NCBI GenBank assembly: GCA_018806915.1
Contig: JAGKQI010000098.1
Location: forward strand, 2,666,001 to 2,730,000
Length of the DNA: 64,000 bases
Direction: 5' to 3'
DNA from: Phytophthora colocasiae
Taxonomy: Eukaryota > Oomycota > Peronosporomycetes > Peronosporales > Peronosporaceae
Below, one piece after another: positions 20,930-30,993 of the stretch (its first letter is position 1; every line of letters begins with the position of its first letter). The notes beneath the pieces are model-generated. The model was given only the letters and a program-made list of their open reading frames with translations. It had not been told where the DNA came from and did not search any database. Position numbers and translations under genes: made by a program.

Positions 20930-21833
20930 ATGGTGCGTGATGCGAGAATGCCGGACAGGAAGGTGAGACTTATGTGCTGCTGTGGGGAAGAAATTCAGGT
21001 TCTGCGGAGGGTTGGAGCCGCCCGACTGGCTGTTGGCTGAACTGCCACTGCTCTCGGGCGAGCATAGTAAGCTGGTACGTTTACTGAGTTGATGGGAATT
21101 GTGGGGAATATGGAATTGCTTATCAAAATGTTACAATCCATAGTCGGCAAGTGATCTTGTAGTTGTATGTGAAGCTATTGGAGATGATATCGCAATACAA
21201 GTGAGTAGACAATCAGTGGACATCGAAGAGCGGGGCAAGATTTATTACTACTGCAATTTTGGCAACAGGAACTGAATCAGGCGCAGAAGATGCTTGAAGA
21301 CGCTGATGAAGCCAAGGTTGCAGGATTTTAGCTTGTTAGAACTCGTGACTCGTACCTGAAGCTGAGTTTGCACGTTGAATGCCATTATAGGCTGCAGTTG
21401 CTGTGTTGCGGTTCATCTTGACGCATGCTGCTAAATACGACACTGAACGCACTGATCTCGTGGAGGAGCTACTGCAATTGGGAATGCATCAAGCAGCTGC
21501 TGAAGCCATTGCGCAGAGCTATGAGAACCTCCGAGTGCGCATCCAAGACCAACAACGAGCCCACCGTTTCCAGGTTTGTCATCTCTATTGAGTCCTGAGA
21601 GCTAGACTCACTCAATTACTTGTTCACAGTTCCCTGGAATCGAAGAAGTCCAGTGGAAAGTGTCGACCCCGTCCAAAGTGATCCTGAACTTGAAGCTGGA
21701 CCAGCCGGCAATGGAATGCAACGTGGCGTCAACAGCCTCAAGTCGCGAACTGCACTTGAATATGAGCAAGGACAAGTTCCTGGCACTGTATGAAGAGCTC
21801 AGCCAAGCGCAGTCATTGCTGCATGGCGTCTAA
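20930..21833 (+). CDS. COMMD4: COMM domain-containing protein 4, six exons
   Basis: Exons are 20930-20932, 20991-21074, 21144-21200, 21269-21316, 21391-21573 and 21630-21833, all in phase 0, giving 192 residues (human COMMD4 is 199). The N-terminus joins to MKFRFCGGLEPPDWLLAEL, which fits the COMMD4 start closely. AVAVLRFILTHAAKYD and ELLQLGMHQAAAEAIAQSYE follow, then a COMM domain ending MSKDKFLALYEELSQAQSLL. COMMD4 is a subunit of the Commander complex that recycles endosomal cargo. The first coding exon is only the ATG. Exon 3 was placed at the CCATAG acceptor because the nearer GTAG site breaks the frame of exon 4. Exons 1 and 3 are the least certain. Confidence 0.8.
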
Positions 21834-22066
21834 AGTCGAGTCTGGCAAGTTCCGCCCGCGTCATCATGGTCCAAAAATACGGTTGTCGCATGCACACTTT
21901 GTGTCCGAGTTTTTGTCCCATTACACACTCCTCCTCTCACTTGCTATCTCTATTCAGTCTAGTCAAAACGGGTCACTTGTCTCCGGACAGAGCCCTCTTC
22001 TTTGGGGACTGTCTTCATCCCCATACCCAGAAACTCGATACAAAAAGCTCCGCCCCTCGTTCGTCC

Positions 22067-25000
22067 ATGGGCAGCGGGTCCTGGGTCGTACAGGAGGGAT
22101 TCCTGCTCTATAAGCACGATGGGGCTTTGTCCCCACGTAATGAGGGTGCTAAACCCCCTAATTGGAAACCTACGATCAGTAATAAAGGCCTGAAGGAGCT
22201 CTACGTTGTGCTCACAATGAACCGCAAACTCGAGTTCTTCGACTCCAGCGACGCGGAGACGCGTAATAAAGTAGATTCAGCCTATCTACAGGGTTTTGCA
22301 GGTTGGGATGGTGATGGGCTGCTTAAAGTGGACTCGTACGGACTGGAACTGAAAGTGGAGCGTAATGCCAAGAGTCGAATGCATTTGGCAGCTTTTAACC
22401 GCGTGGATCTGGAGAAATGGTGTCGAGGTTTCATTGCAGTACTGGATCCTCAAAGTGCAGCTGGAGAAGAGGTGAGAAGGGAACGACGTCGAGTGAAAAA
22501 AGAGGAAAAAAGACTTCAATTGGAGAGGGAGGAACAGATCCGCAAGTGGAAGGAGAGGAAGGCTCGGATGATTAAGGAAGAACAGGATCGGCTATTGGCA
22601 CGAGAAGAGGAGATCAGCAACATGACTCCCTTGGAACGTATCGACGATATTGGATCCTTGGATGATGATACAGCTAGGATGTTGGAGAAGAGGAAGCAGA
22701 GATTGCAACGTCGACAGGCACCTACTATGGGAAGAGTGAACAAGGCAGCGTATCGACGACGACTAGAGGAAGCAGCTGGAGGGAGGACGGAGAACGTGCA
22801 ACCTTTGCATACAAAAGTGGTGGAGCAGAAGGCGAAAATTCGAGTGGAACTTCCTCCACCTGGACAATGTAAGTTTGTTTTTTTCTTGTGCTGCAATTTT
22901 TTGATGGGGTTAACGGATGTTGCTGTCTTTCGAGCTAGTTTTCGAGATTGGTGGCGTTGTACACAACGAGGCACCGGTGCGATTTGGCTCCTCTGGAAGT
23001 GATGTGTCGGACAGTTCTTCGATGTCTTCACGTCTCTCTTCAGTTTCATCTGTGACTGGATCCAGACATGATGGAGGTATGGGGAATGCACCTCCTCCGC
23101 CACCACCACCACGCTGGTCCATGAGTAGCTCTCGTGTGTCCAGAGCTTCGATGGGAATTCCCCCACCTCCTCCTCCGCCCCCACTCTTTGATCACCAAAG
23201 CTTCAACGACGGCGAGTCTCGGCTTTCAAGATCCAGTAGCAGCTTACGAAGTGCGTCCTTTGATTCATTTGCTTTCGATCACCAGGATGATCCGATGGGA
23301 GCTCGTGCTTCTTTCTCGCAAAGCAGCCGTCGACCTTCGACTGCTGACAAGGGAAAACAGACAATTCAAGACAATTTGGCCGCGATTTTAGGTGGAAGAC
23401 CACAATCGGCATCTCGAGCTTCTCGTACGAGTCGTCGACGCGACTCATTTGGATCGACGATGAGTTCCGTGACGACTGCGTCTAACGCTGTACCAGAGGG
23501 GAAGTCAACGGTAAAAGCAAGCCGGTCGAATGGAAATAGCGCTCCTCCGGCGTCCGAGCCCTCCATGGCCAACGCTTTCGCTGCCAGTCTTGCTGCAATT
23601 CGTCGGAACCGCGCTGACACTGTGGAGGAGATGAGTGTTGCTAGCAGCGCGGTCAGTCCGGTAGCAGCTAACGGTAAGGTGCGTGATCGGAGACGGGATT
23701 CTCAGCTCAGTGCTGAAGGGAAGGAGATTTTGAAGAAAGCCATGGGGACAGATGTACCTTCCAAAACAAAGACAAAGGCAAACTCCGGTCGGAGGGGACT
23801 GTTTGATGACAGTAGCAGTGAGGAGGACGATGATTCGGACACTGGGTTGTTCGGTGTAGGTGGGAGAAACTCTAAAGGGGCAAGCGGCGTCTCTCGTGCA
23901 TCAGCCAGCATGCGTTCGAGTGATCTAAGCGTGGATACTCGCCCAATACCAATGAAGAAGGCAGCTGCTGCACCATCGTTGAGCAGTGGAGACGTATCAA
24001 GCGACTCCGACTCCGACAATGGTACGCAAGCATTTGTGGTGTTGCGGCAAAACGTTTGCCTTTATGGAATTTCTCTAACTTGTGCGTTTATTTCGTTTAG
24101 AAACCTCATTCTTCGCCCAACCACACAAAGCTGCGCCTACAGGCCCCACAAATGTGCCTACAAATAATGTTGGAGCTGGTGGAGCTGGACCCAGTGTTGT
24201 TGTGCTGTACACGACGTCTGCATTGCGCACTGAAGGCAAAAAATCCGTCGGCGTTTTCACATTTACTCTTCAATTTGGAAACTTAGAGCACAGCTTCTCT
24301 TTCACGTACTCGGAGTTCGAAGAGATTCACACGCGGTTGATAACGGCTTTCCCTGGGATCACATTGCCAAAGTTCCCGTCCAAGCACCGGTTGCGCAACA
24401 ACACCAAGCCGGAGAATATGGAGAAGCGCGCACAGGAATTCCGTCTGTACTTGCAGCAGCTAGTGGCTTTACCTGGGGTGCTGTCAAGCGAGCGCTTCCA
24501 GTTTGAATATCACATCGACGGTGCCTTTGCACGAGCCCTCGCGAACGGGCAAAAGCTAAACAGCAGCGCAGCGAATGGACGGCCTCCGAGAAGCCCAGCA
24601 TTTCAGCCTAAGAGGGAGCCAGCACTGTCACCGGCTTCGTCACAAAGCGCAAGTCCTCCACCTCAAGCAGCTAAGCCAAAGACCTCAAAGGGATTATTTG
24701 GGTTGGATTCCGATCCGGAGTCAGACTCCGACACGTCCGTCGACACGCCACAGCCTAAGCGGCGTGAATCTGGAGCTGCTTCATCAACTCAGCGGAGGAA
24801 GCCGAAGAAGTCCCAACTGTCGAGCAGTGTTATCAGTTCCGTCGGTGATGACCCGCGCGGCAAGAAAAGTCGTTCACGCTCACGGTTGAGCTCTCGAGCG
24901 AGCTCTAGAGCAAGTTTTGCACCACCTCCTCCTGCAGCAGAACCTCCAAAGCCTGCAGTGACAGGACTGCCTCCAGGTCGCCCGAATCCGTTTGCAGGTG

Positions 25001-25245
25001 GCCGTGGGGATCTGCTGGCGGCTATTCGGCAGGGTACTCAGCTAAAGAAGGCTGATACCGAGGACTCGGTCGGTGGCAGCTCGCCTGTACCCACTGCCAA
25101 ACCTCCTCCTCCTCCACCAGCACTGACACAACCAGGATCCATTAACGAAGCCATCACTAACGCCATGGCGATGCGGCGTATCCACGTGGAGTTTGAGGAG
25201 ACGAACTCGAATGCTGACTCGGACTCGGACGATGACTGGGACTAA
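22067..25245 (+). CDS. PH-PX-WH2-acidic protein, probable Arp2/3 activator, three exons
   Basis: Exons are 22067-22868, 22939-24021 and 24101-25245, joined in phase 1, giving 1,009 residues. A PH domain (about 5-130) is followed by a charged coiled coil (about 135-200). A Ser-rich region then holds two proline runs (GNAPPPPPPPRW, GIPPPPPPPPLF). Next are a PX domain (about 655-770, with LPKFPSKHRLRNN) and a canonical WH2 motif (about 923-945, GRGDLLAAIRQGTQLKK). A short helix and a strongly acidic end, SDSDDDWD, complete it. WH2 plus connector plus acidic tail with a near-terminal Trp is the WCA module that drives Arp2/3 actin nucleation. PH and PX domains bind phosphoinositides, so it likely couples membranes to actin. 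The start MGSGSW was chosen because the PH domain begins directly after it. Confidence 0.82.
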
Positions 25246-25471
25246 ATTTGAAGTGGTGCTTCTCGTGACGAGGTGATGGCTTGCCTCTGTGGGCTCCGTC
25301 GGAAGAGCACAGTGACGAAAAGGCAACAAGCTGGACCAGATCGTGCGGGACAGTAATATAGTGTGTACGACGCCGAGTGCCGCCGAGAATTTCTGATTAG
25401 AATTGACATTTACAAAAGAGAAAGTGATAAGCTGGTCTAGGCAACTTGAATTTGAGTCGATGGGCTGAACA

Positions 25472-25987
25472 CTACAGCTGCAGTTCCTGCTGCTCTTCCT
25501 TTTCTGCAGGAGCTACGACAAAGCTTCCCTCGAACTCACCAGGTGATGATGTCTACAAACCACAGATTCATGTTAAACGTAACACCCACACAACGCTGGT
25601 ACGATCTCAGCAATGCACAGTACCTCCTCCATACTACTGAAAATGATGCCAACCACAGAGAACGCGACGGCCATGCCCATGCCCCACAAGAAGCTCTGCA
25701 ATTCCATCAATAGTCGTTAGTTAAATAGTACGATATAAAATTGTTTCTATTAAAGTGCTGACCTCCTTCATGACACCACCAAACGTGTGCGGAGCATGTT
25801 GCTCGGATTGGAGGAAGGGATTGGCCGGAGGAGGCGGAGCAGGCGCCTCTGTGAGCGCATCTGTCGGCTTAGGCGCCTCAGGAACGACACGGCGCGCCTC
25901 GCTCTTCTTGACGCGGATGGGCTTGGCGCGCTTGACGGTGGAGAAGCCTCGAGCGCGCAGCTGGTGGCGCAGGATCGGCAGCATCAT
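25472..25987 (-). CDS. Small mitochondrial single-TM protein, unknown, three exons
   Basis: Exons are 25987-25763, 25695-25624 and 25552-25472, giving 125 residues. The N-terminus MMLPILRHQLRARGFSTVKR is basic and amphipathic with an RGFST-type cleavage context, so mitochondrial import is likely. A Pro/Ala linker follows. Then comes FGGVMKESFLWGMGMAVAFS leading into one transmembrane helix, and a short acidic tail (EKEEQQELQL). It may be an inner-membrane accessory or assembly factor. I do not recognise the family. Both introns have good GT/AG borders and keep the frame through a helix, which supports the model. Confidence 0.7.
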
Positions 25988-26664
25988 GATCGTTTGAAGA
26001 AAGAAATGGCGTAACCCCCTGGAAGTCGAGGTTACGCACCGTAACCTTAGATTACGCAGCAAGTCAAGTGTGACAGACAGTAGTGAGCCTGGATTTCCGG
26101 CTACATGTGCATGTCTCGAGGAGAAGGAGACCAACGCGCTGTGTCATAATGGACATGCAGGCTACATCCATTGTACAATGATGTGAAGAGAAACCTTGGG
26201 CCAAGGTGGCGAACATTTTGCTCGGTGTCTAAGGGATTGAGGTCTGCGGGCGATGGTGAGCAATCCCACGCTCTCAGCAAAGTGACCATCGATCGATTGT
26301 TGATAGCTCGCGCCGTCTGCTTGGGCAGAGCGGCCATCTTTCTCCTCGCGCCGTCCCCGACGTCGGTGCGATTTCCTGCTGGCAAATGATACGAACTACA
26401 GATGCAACGGCGGACAAGTTGGGTTTGCACTCATGGTTACGTGTATTGCACCAGTACATGGGTCGATAAACTAAGTAAATAAATAATTTACTCTCTTTCT
26501 CCTCCAGTAGCTCCACCTATTGTACGTGTGTGGTGTCGTCTCTGTTGGGTGCCTTCATCTTCGATCGAATCGCCCTCTTGTCTCTCTCTCTCTTTCCTCT
26601 CTCGTGTGTGTTGTTGCTGTATGCGTGTGTTTCCGCCGGTTTTTCATTGTTCTCTATTCCCTCT
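25988..26664. other. Intergenic with one weak small ORF and a CT-repeat
   Basis: A 78-residue minus-strand frame (26337-26101) starts MAALPKQTARAINNRSM and could be a small mitochondrial protein, but it shows no family signal. A CT-rich microsatellite lies at about 26578-26604, in the presumed 3' region of the PX gene. Confidence 0.35.
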
Positions 26665-27468
26665 TCACACCGAGTAGCTGGTGTCGAATGATCCTGCTGG
26701 ACTCAGACGCTGGCTCGCTGGCACTTCGTAGCCTGACAGACTCACATAGCCAGCATCGTAACTGCTAGGGTTCTTGCCGATAAAGGCGCTGAAGGCTTTG
26801 CTCTTGCAAAGTGTAGGGTGCGCGTGGATCACCAGCAGCAGCTCCTGTAGGCGCGCAGCGCGCGCGGTAAGCAGCTTGTCAGGCGAGACGAACATCTGGA
26901 AGACCGACACAATGCCATGTGGTGGCAGCTCGGGGAGCTCTGACAGCTCTGACAGTCCCTCGTGCAGCATCTTGAAGTCCGTAAAGCGGCGACGCACCAC
27001 GTACGCGTTGCTGTCACTGGGGCCGCCCACGTCGACCTTGAACATCCAAGTGCCGTGGTTGTTCTTCGAGTAGCCCGAGATGGTGACTGTACGGACGAGG
27101 TCGATCTCGTCGCCGGCAGAGAATGGACGAGTACGCGCTGCTCCACTGTATGGCGCTGCAGGGGCCAGCATGCGCTCGAGACGCAATGCCGACTCCGAGT
27201 AACTCTTGTTCCTGCGGCCGCGACGGCGGCCTCCGCTGGCCACCAAAGTCCCAGCGCTGGCGCAGCTCGGAAGGGTGGGGCGGCTGCTCTGCACGTAGAC
27301 GATAGCGGTGGCAGTCGGTGTAGTTGGGGTGGCGGCTGAGGCCGTCGGGGAGGTGGAAGGCGTGGGGGACGCCGGCTTGAGGCTTAGGCGGTACACCATC
27401 GGTGGAACGGCCGTGGCGTTCCGATACGTGATGGAGGTTCCCCGAGGGGAATACTCCGGGATCATCAT
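26665..27468 (-). CDS. PX domain protein
   Basis: This is a single-exon gene of 267 residues if it starts at the MMIPEYSPRG Met pair (27468/27465); the frame runs further upstream without family content. The first 120 residues are disordered and rich in Ser, Thr and Pro with a basic patch (GGRRRGRRNKSYSE). The PX fold covers about 122-240, with YVVRRRFTDFKMLHEGL (the R/YxxF phosphoinositide-binding corner), LPELPPHG and KLLTARAARLQELLLVIHAH. PX domains bind phosphatidylinositol 3-phosphate on endosomes. A short Ser/Tyr-rich tail ends it. The full sorting-nexin BAR part is absent, so this is a PX-only protein. Confidence 0.85.
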   Translation of the reverse strand: MMIPEYSPRGTSITYRNATAVPPMVYRLSLKPASPTPSTSPTASAATPTTPTATAIVYVQSSRPTLPSCASAGTLVASGGRRRGRRNKSYSESALRLERMLAPAAPYSGAARTRPFSAGDEIDLVRTVTISGYSKNNHGTWMFKVDVGGPSDSNAYVVRRRFTDFKMLHEGLSELSELPELPPHGIVSVFQMFVSPDKLLTARAARLQELLLVIHAHPTLCKSKAFSAFIGKNPSSYDAGYVSLSGYEVPASQRLSPAGSFDTSYSV

Positions 27469-29933
27469 CCTGGTGCTGGCGATATGGTGGCGCGAAGTGT
27501 GCAAGGTGTTGAGTGAGTTTGGGTGGTGGGAGAGCGGTCGAAGAACGATACAGCGACCAGCTCCGCCGAAAATCAGCAGCAACTTGCCCTCCTCTAGGCG
27601 TATTGGAAAGTGGGGGCAAGTGGCACACGCGGCGTTGGTGCCGGAGCGACAGGGCGAGCAGGCCACAAAAATCAATGTGCAGAAACAGGGCGACTAAAAC
27701 ACTTGAGAGTGCCGGACCCTAACTGCCGTTGACTTGATTTGAGTATGCTGCTGGAAAGATATGGATGGCCTAAATGATGGTCTCGCAGCTGGCGATGGTC
27801 GCTGCAAGGAGCTGTCATCACCAGCCTGTCAAACCTTGGACAAGGAGGTGGAGCTGGAGCGTCTTGGTGTGCTTGGAGCAGTGGCCCAGCTGGTCGACGA
27901 CGGCGGACTGTCAGCGCCGTGCTGTAAATTTATTGGCCGGGAAAGCCTGCGTGGTTGCCTGGTCTTTGCGGGGCAAAGCCGAGCAGAGACTGGCATGCGA
28001 ATTTTGGCTCGGCCAATGCTGGCGGCGCGTTGCGGCGGCGCTGGCATCATATCACCCGGACATTTTTCCCATCGAGTCGGTCACGCCCAGACAAGTCGCT
28101 GTGTTGTGCGCTGCAGACTGCAGCACTGCTACAAATACCGACAGCATCTTCGAAGTCCATGTACAGCGGCGAGTAAGACATCTTATCCAGAGTCAATTCA
28201 AGTCGAGCTTTGCAGCAACAGAGACAACGGTAATTACTAACCAACCAGATCGATGGTACAGCGTACCAATTCAGTGCAAAAGTGCATGGATACGCGTTGT
28301 CGCTTCAACCAAGTCTCGGCCAAAAAGGCGGCCAAGCTCGCGTTTTGCGGGTCCGGAGCAACGTACGTTGCGTCTGCAGCACCTTGTTACTGCTACCAAC
28401 GTCACTCTCGGATGTCCTGCGCCACCAGCTTGTTGGGTGCAGTCTGCAAAAATAATCGCCCATGTCTCGAAGCTGACTACGCGAAGATCGTCAATGTGCT
28501 CGCTCTGAATGTGACAGACTGCTGTACCTGCGAAAAAAGTTCAATTGCGGTACATACCCGATCAGCACGACCAGCAAAGCAACTTGGTGCCGGACCTAGC
28601 CACTAAATGCCAGCGCTGCCAATTTTGGCGAGCAAAGTGGAGCTGCTCCATGGGAGCTGTCGCAGTACTGCCGCATGCTGATTTGGGTGCTGTATGTCCG
28701 TATTCACCGCACACTGGCACTTCTAGCTCGCACTTGCACTGTAGCGATGGCGTTACAACGAGCTCGGGTTTAACAGTAATCGATCGCATAAAGTATCTTG
28801 ATTGACTTGCCCTCACTCAGCTGTTGATCGCAAAGAGCATTGGCGCGGTGTCGTTAAAGTTTTTGCGCAGCAGGCAGTATACGGATATCCTGCTATGTGT
28901 AAATGACCTCGATCTTTGGAGGCCCTCGGCACAGGCGCGCAACGTTCGATTCAATGCCTCGATCTCCGAATGTATGGAAGCTTATCCGCACGCTAGTGCC
29001 GCGGGTTTGCGTGTTTTGATTTGTTGCCGCGCTGCCAGTTCGCGGACAATTCCAGTCGCGCGCTTGGTCACCAAACTGGTGGCACGTACGTGGGTAGATC
29101 TCGAGCCAACAAGCATTCCAACTATCCAGAGCAGATCATAACGACCGTCATTGTCTGCGAGCCGCAGTCTGGCGAACGTTGGGATAACTAAAGGGTTAAT
29201 TGACTGAGTAGCAGCCTTGGACCTGTGACCGACAGATCGTAGGATTCATTTCTTCGCGCTACGAAGATCAGCGTTGGCTCGGAGAAAATAAAGCAAATTC
29301 TACTGCCTCAAGCAGCAGTCTTGCTGATTTTGTGAGTGCAGATATTTTCTTGAAATACAACCACCGTGGCTGTGCATGTGCACTGGCGCGCATTTGAATT
29401 TGTTGCGGCTTATATGGCTAACTACTCCAAGAATCGCGCCCAGTCCTACGAATTCGTACACTAGCAGCCCACCTGTGCACTTACGTGCAGTCTTGTTGAC
29501 TTGTTTGAGCTGGCACACAACCTTACCCACCAATTGTGTTGCCGCCGCCCAAGGAGGCGACCATACGATTATTTTGTCACTTTTATAGTGATCCAAAGAC
29601 TTTACTGTAACGACTTTCCTCTAAGTAGCTGTGCTTTAGTACAACATCCTCATACATGTACTTGAATTGCAATTTGCAATTTGCAACTGCTTCATACGCT
29701 GGCGAATGGTGGCCTACAAGCAAACAGTGTTGCGATACAGCATGGCAAGGTGCCTTGAGTCAAGGACAACATCGTGTCAAGGACAACATCGTGATGAGCC
29801 GGGCTCAAGTTGAAGTACTTTTGCCTAAAGTAATCATCACCTTTTTAGCCAATCATATCCATGATTCGTTTATTCAACGTCAAGCACACACGCACAAAGC
29901 ACACTCCATAGTCCGTTTCGCTGTACACCCGCC
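27469..29933. other. 2.4-kb stretch without a recognisable gene
   Basis: The part near 27470-27720 is upstream sequence of the PX gene. From about 27760 to 29150 the DNA is GC-richer, with several overlapping open frames (longest 27774-28508 plus). None shows a continuous family match, initiator context or splice pattern that I trust. It may be a decayed gene or old transposon. A dinucleotide-rich TTGCAATTTGCAATTTGCAA patch lies near 29666-29685. Confidence 0.4.
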
Positions 29934-30947
29934 ATGCCACCTTCCTCTTCTCGCTGGGACGAGTCCCAAATGCCCTCGCAGCGCGGCCGGCTGGTCATCG
30001 TCACCGGCGCCAACGCTGGTTTGGGTCTGGCCACTTCTCTAGGCTTCGCTCGCTCTGGGGCGCATGTGGTTCTGGCCTGCCGCAACGAAGCTCGCGGTCT
30101 TGAGGCGCAAAAGCAGATTAACGAACAGCTCCAGACACTTGATGCCACTGATAATGGCTCTGTTGGTGAGGCTGAATACATGCAACTGGATGTTGGAGTG
30201 CTGCAGAGTGTGCGCGATTTCGCATCGGCATTCAAGAAGCGCTTCTCAGGGAGGAGACTCGACATTTTGGTGCTAAACGCTGGCGTCAAAGCTGTCAATT
30301 ATGGCGAAACGGTGGACGGATTCGAGCAACAGTTTGGCGTGAACCATTTGGGTCATTTCGCCTTAGCGGCACTGCTGTTCCCAGTAATGAAAATGGACGT
30401 GGGTGGAAATGCCGAAGCTCCTCCAGCGCGAATCGTGTCGATCAGCAGCATTTCTCATCATGGAAGCTCACTGGACATGAAACAATTGAGTGCAAAGCCT
30501 GAGAATTACGATGCCATGGGGGCCTACCGAGCGTCGAAGCTGGCAAATTTACTGTTTGCCTATGAATTGCACCGGCGGCTGGAAAAAGCAGGAATTTCAC
30601 CTAAAGAAGTACTATCAGTGGTGTGTCACCCCGGCGTGACGGAGAGCAATTTGTTGCCGAATCTCGCGAGCACTTACAACTCCGTCATCATCAAGGCTAT
30701 CATCGGGTTTGTGCACTGGTTGCCGTGGGCACAGACCAATGCCCAAGGTGCTCTCAATATTTTGTGTTGTGCGACGGATCCGAATGTCGTCGGTGGGGAA
30801 TTCATTGGCCCTCATGGACTGAGTGAGTTCTACGGCTGGCCACGAACTGTTGCGTCGAGCAAACAAAGTATGTCCCTGGATGACGCTCGTGAACTTTGGG
30901 AAGAAAGCGAGAAGCTCACGGGGATTTCATTCAATGTTGAGGAGTAA
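29934..30947 (+). CDS. Short-chain dehydrogenase, retinol dehydrogenase/WWOX-like
   Basis: This is a 337-residue single-exon protein. The Rossmann NAD(P) site is VTGANAGLGLATS (TGxxxGxG) near residue 25. LNAGV corresponds to the NNAG motif. Catalytic residues are the Ser of VSISS and YRASK (YxxxK) near 200. The order and spacing match the atypical membrane-free retinol dehydrogenase group, which oxidises or reduces small alcohols and carbonyls. The C-terminus has no peroxisomal SKL and no membrane anchor. The substrate cannot be told from sequence. Confidence 0.9.
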   Translation: MPPSSSRWDESQMPSQRGRLVIVTGANAGLGLATSLGFARSGAHVVLACRNEARGLEAQKQINEQLQTLDATDNGSVGEAEYMQLDVGVLQSVRDFASAFKKRFSGRRLDILVLNAGVKAVNYGETVDGFEQQFGVNHLGHFALAALLFPVMKMDVGGNAEAPPARIVSISSISHHGSSLDMKQLSAKPENYDAMGAYRASKLANLLFAYELHRRLEKAGISPKEVLSVVCHPGVTESNLLPNLASTYNSVIIKAIIGFVHWLPWAQTNAQGALNILCCATDPNVVGGEFIGPHGLSEFYGWPRTVASSKQSMSLDDARELWEESEKLTGISFNVEE

Positions 30948-30993
30948 TACAGCACGTTGACAAAAAGAAACTTGAATGCACCTACACGGTTAA

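Noticed and set aside
26101..26337. Small minus-strand ORF starting MAALPKQTARAINNRS as a gene
   Set aside because: It has no recognisable domain and no splice or neighbour support, so it is only mentioned in the intergenic entry.
27774..28508. Possible relic of a peroxisomal multifunctional enzyme (FPIESVTPRQVAVLCAADCS with IFEV)
   Set aside because: Only about 25 residues resemble the end of the dehydrogenase domain, with no Rossmann motif or further support.
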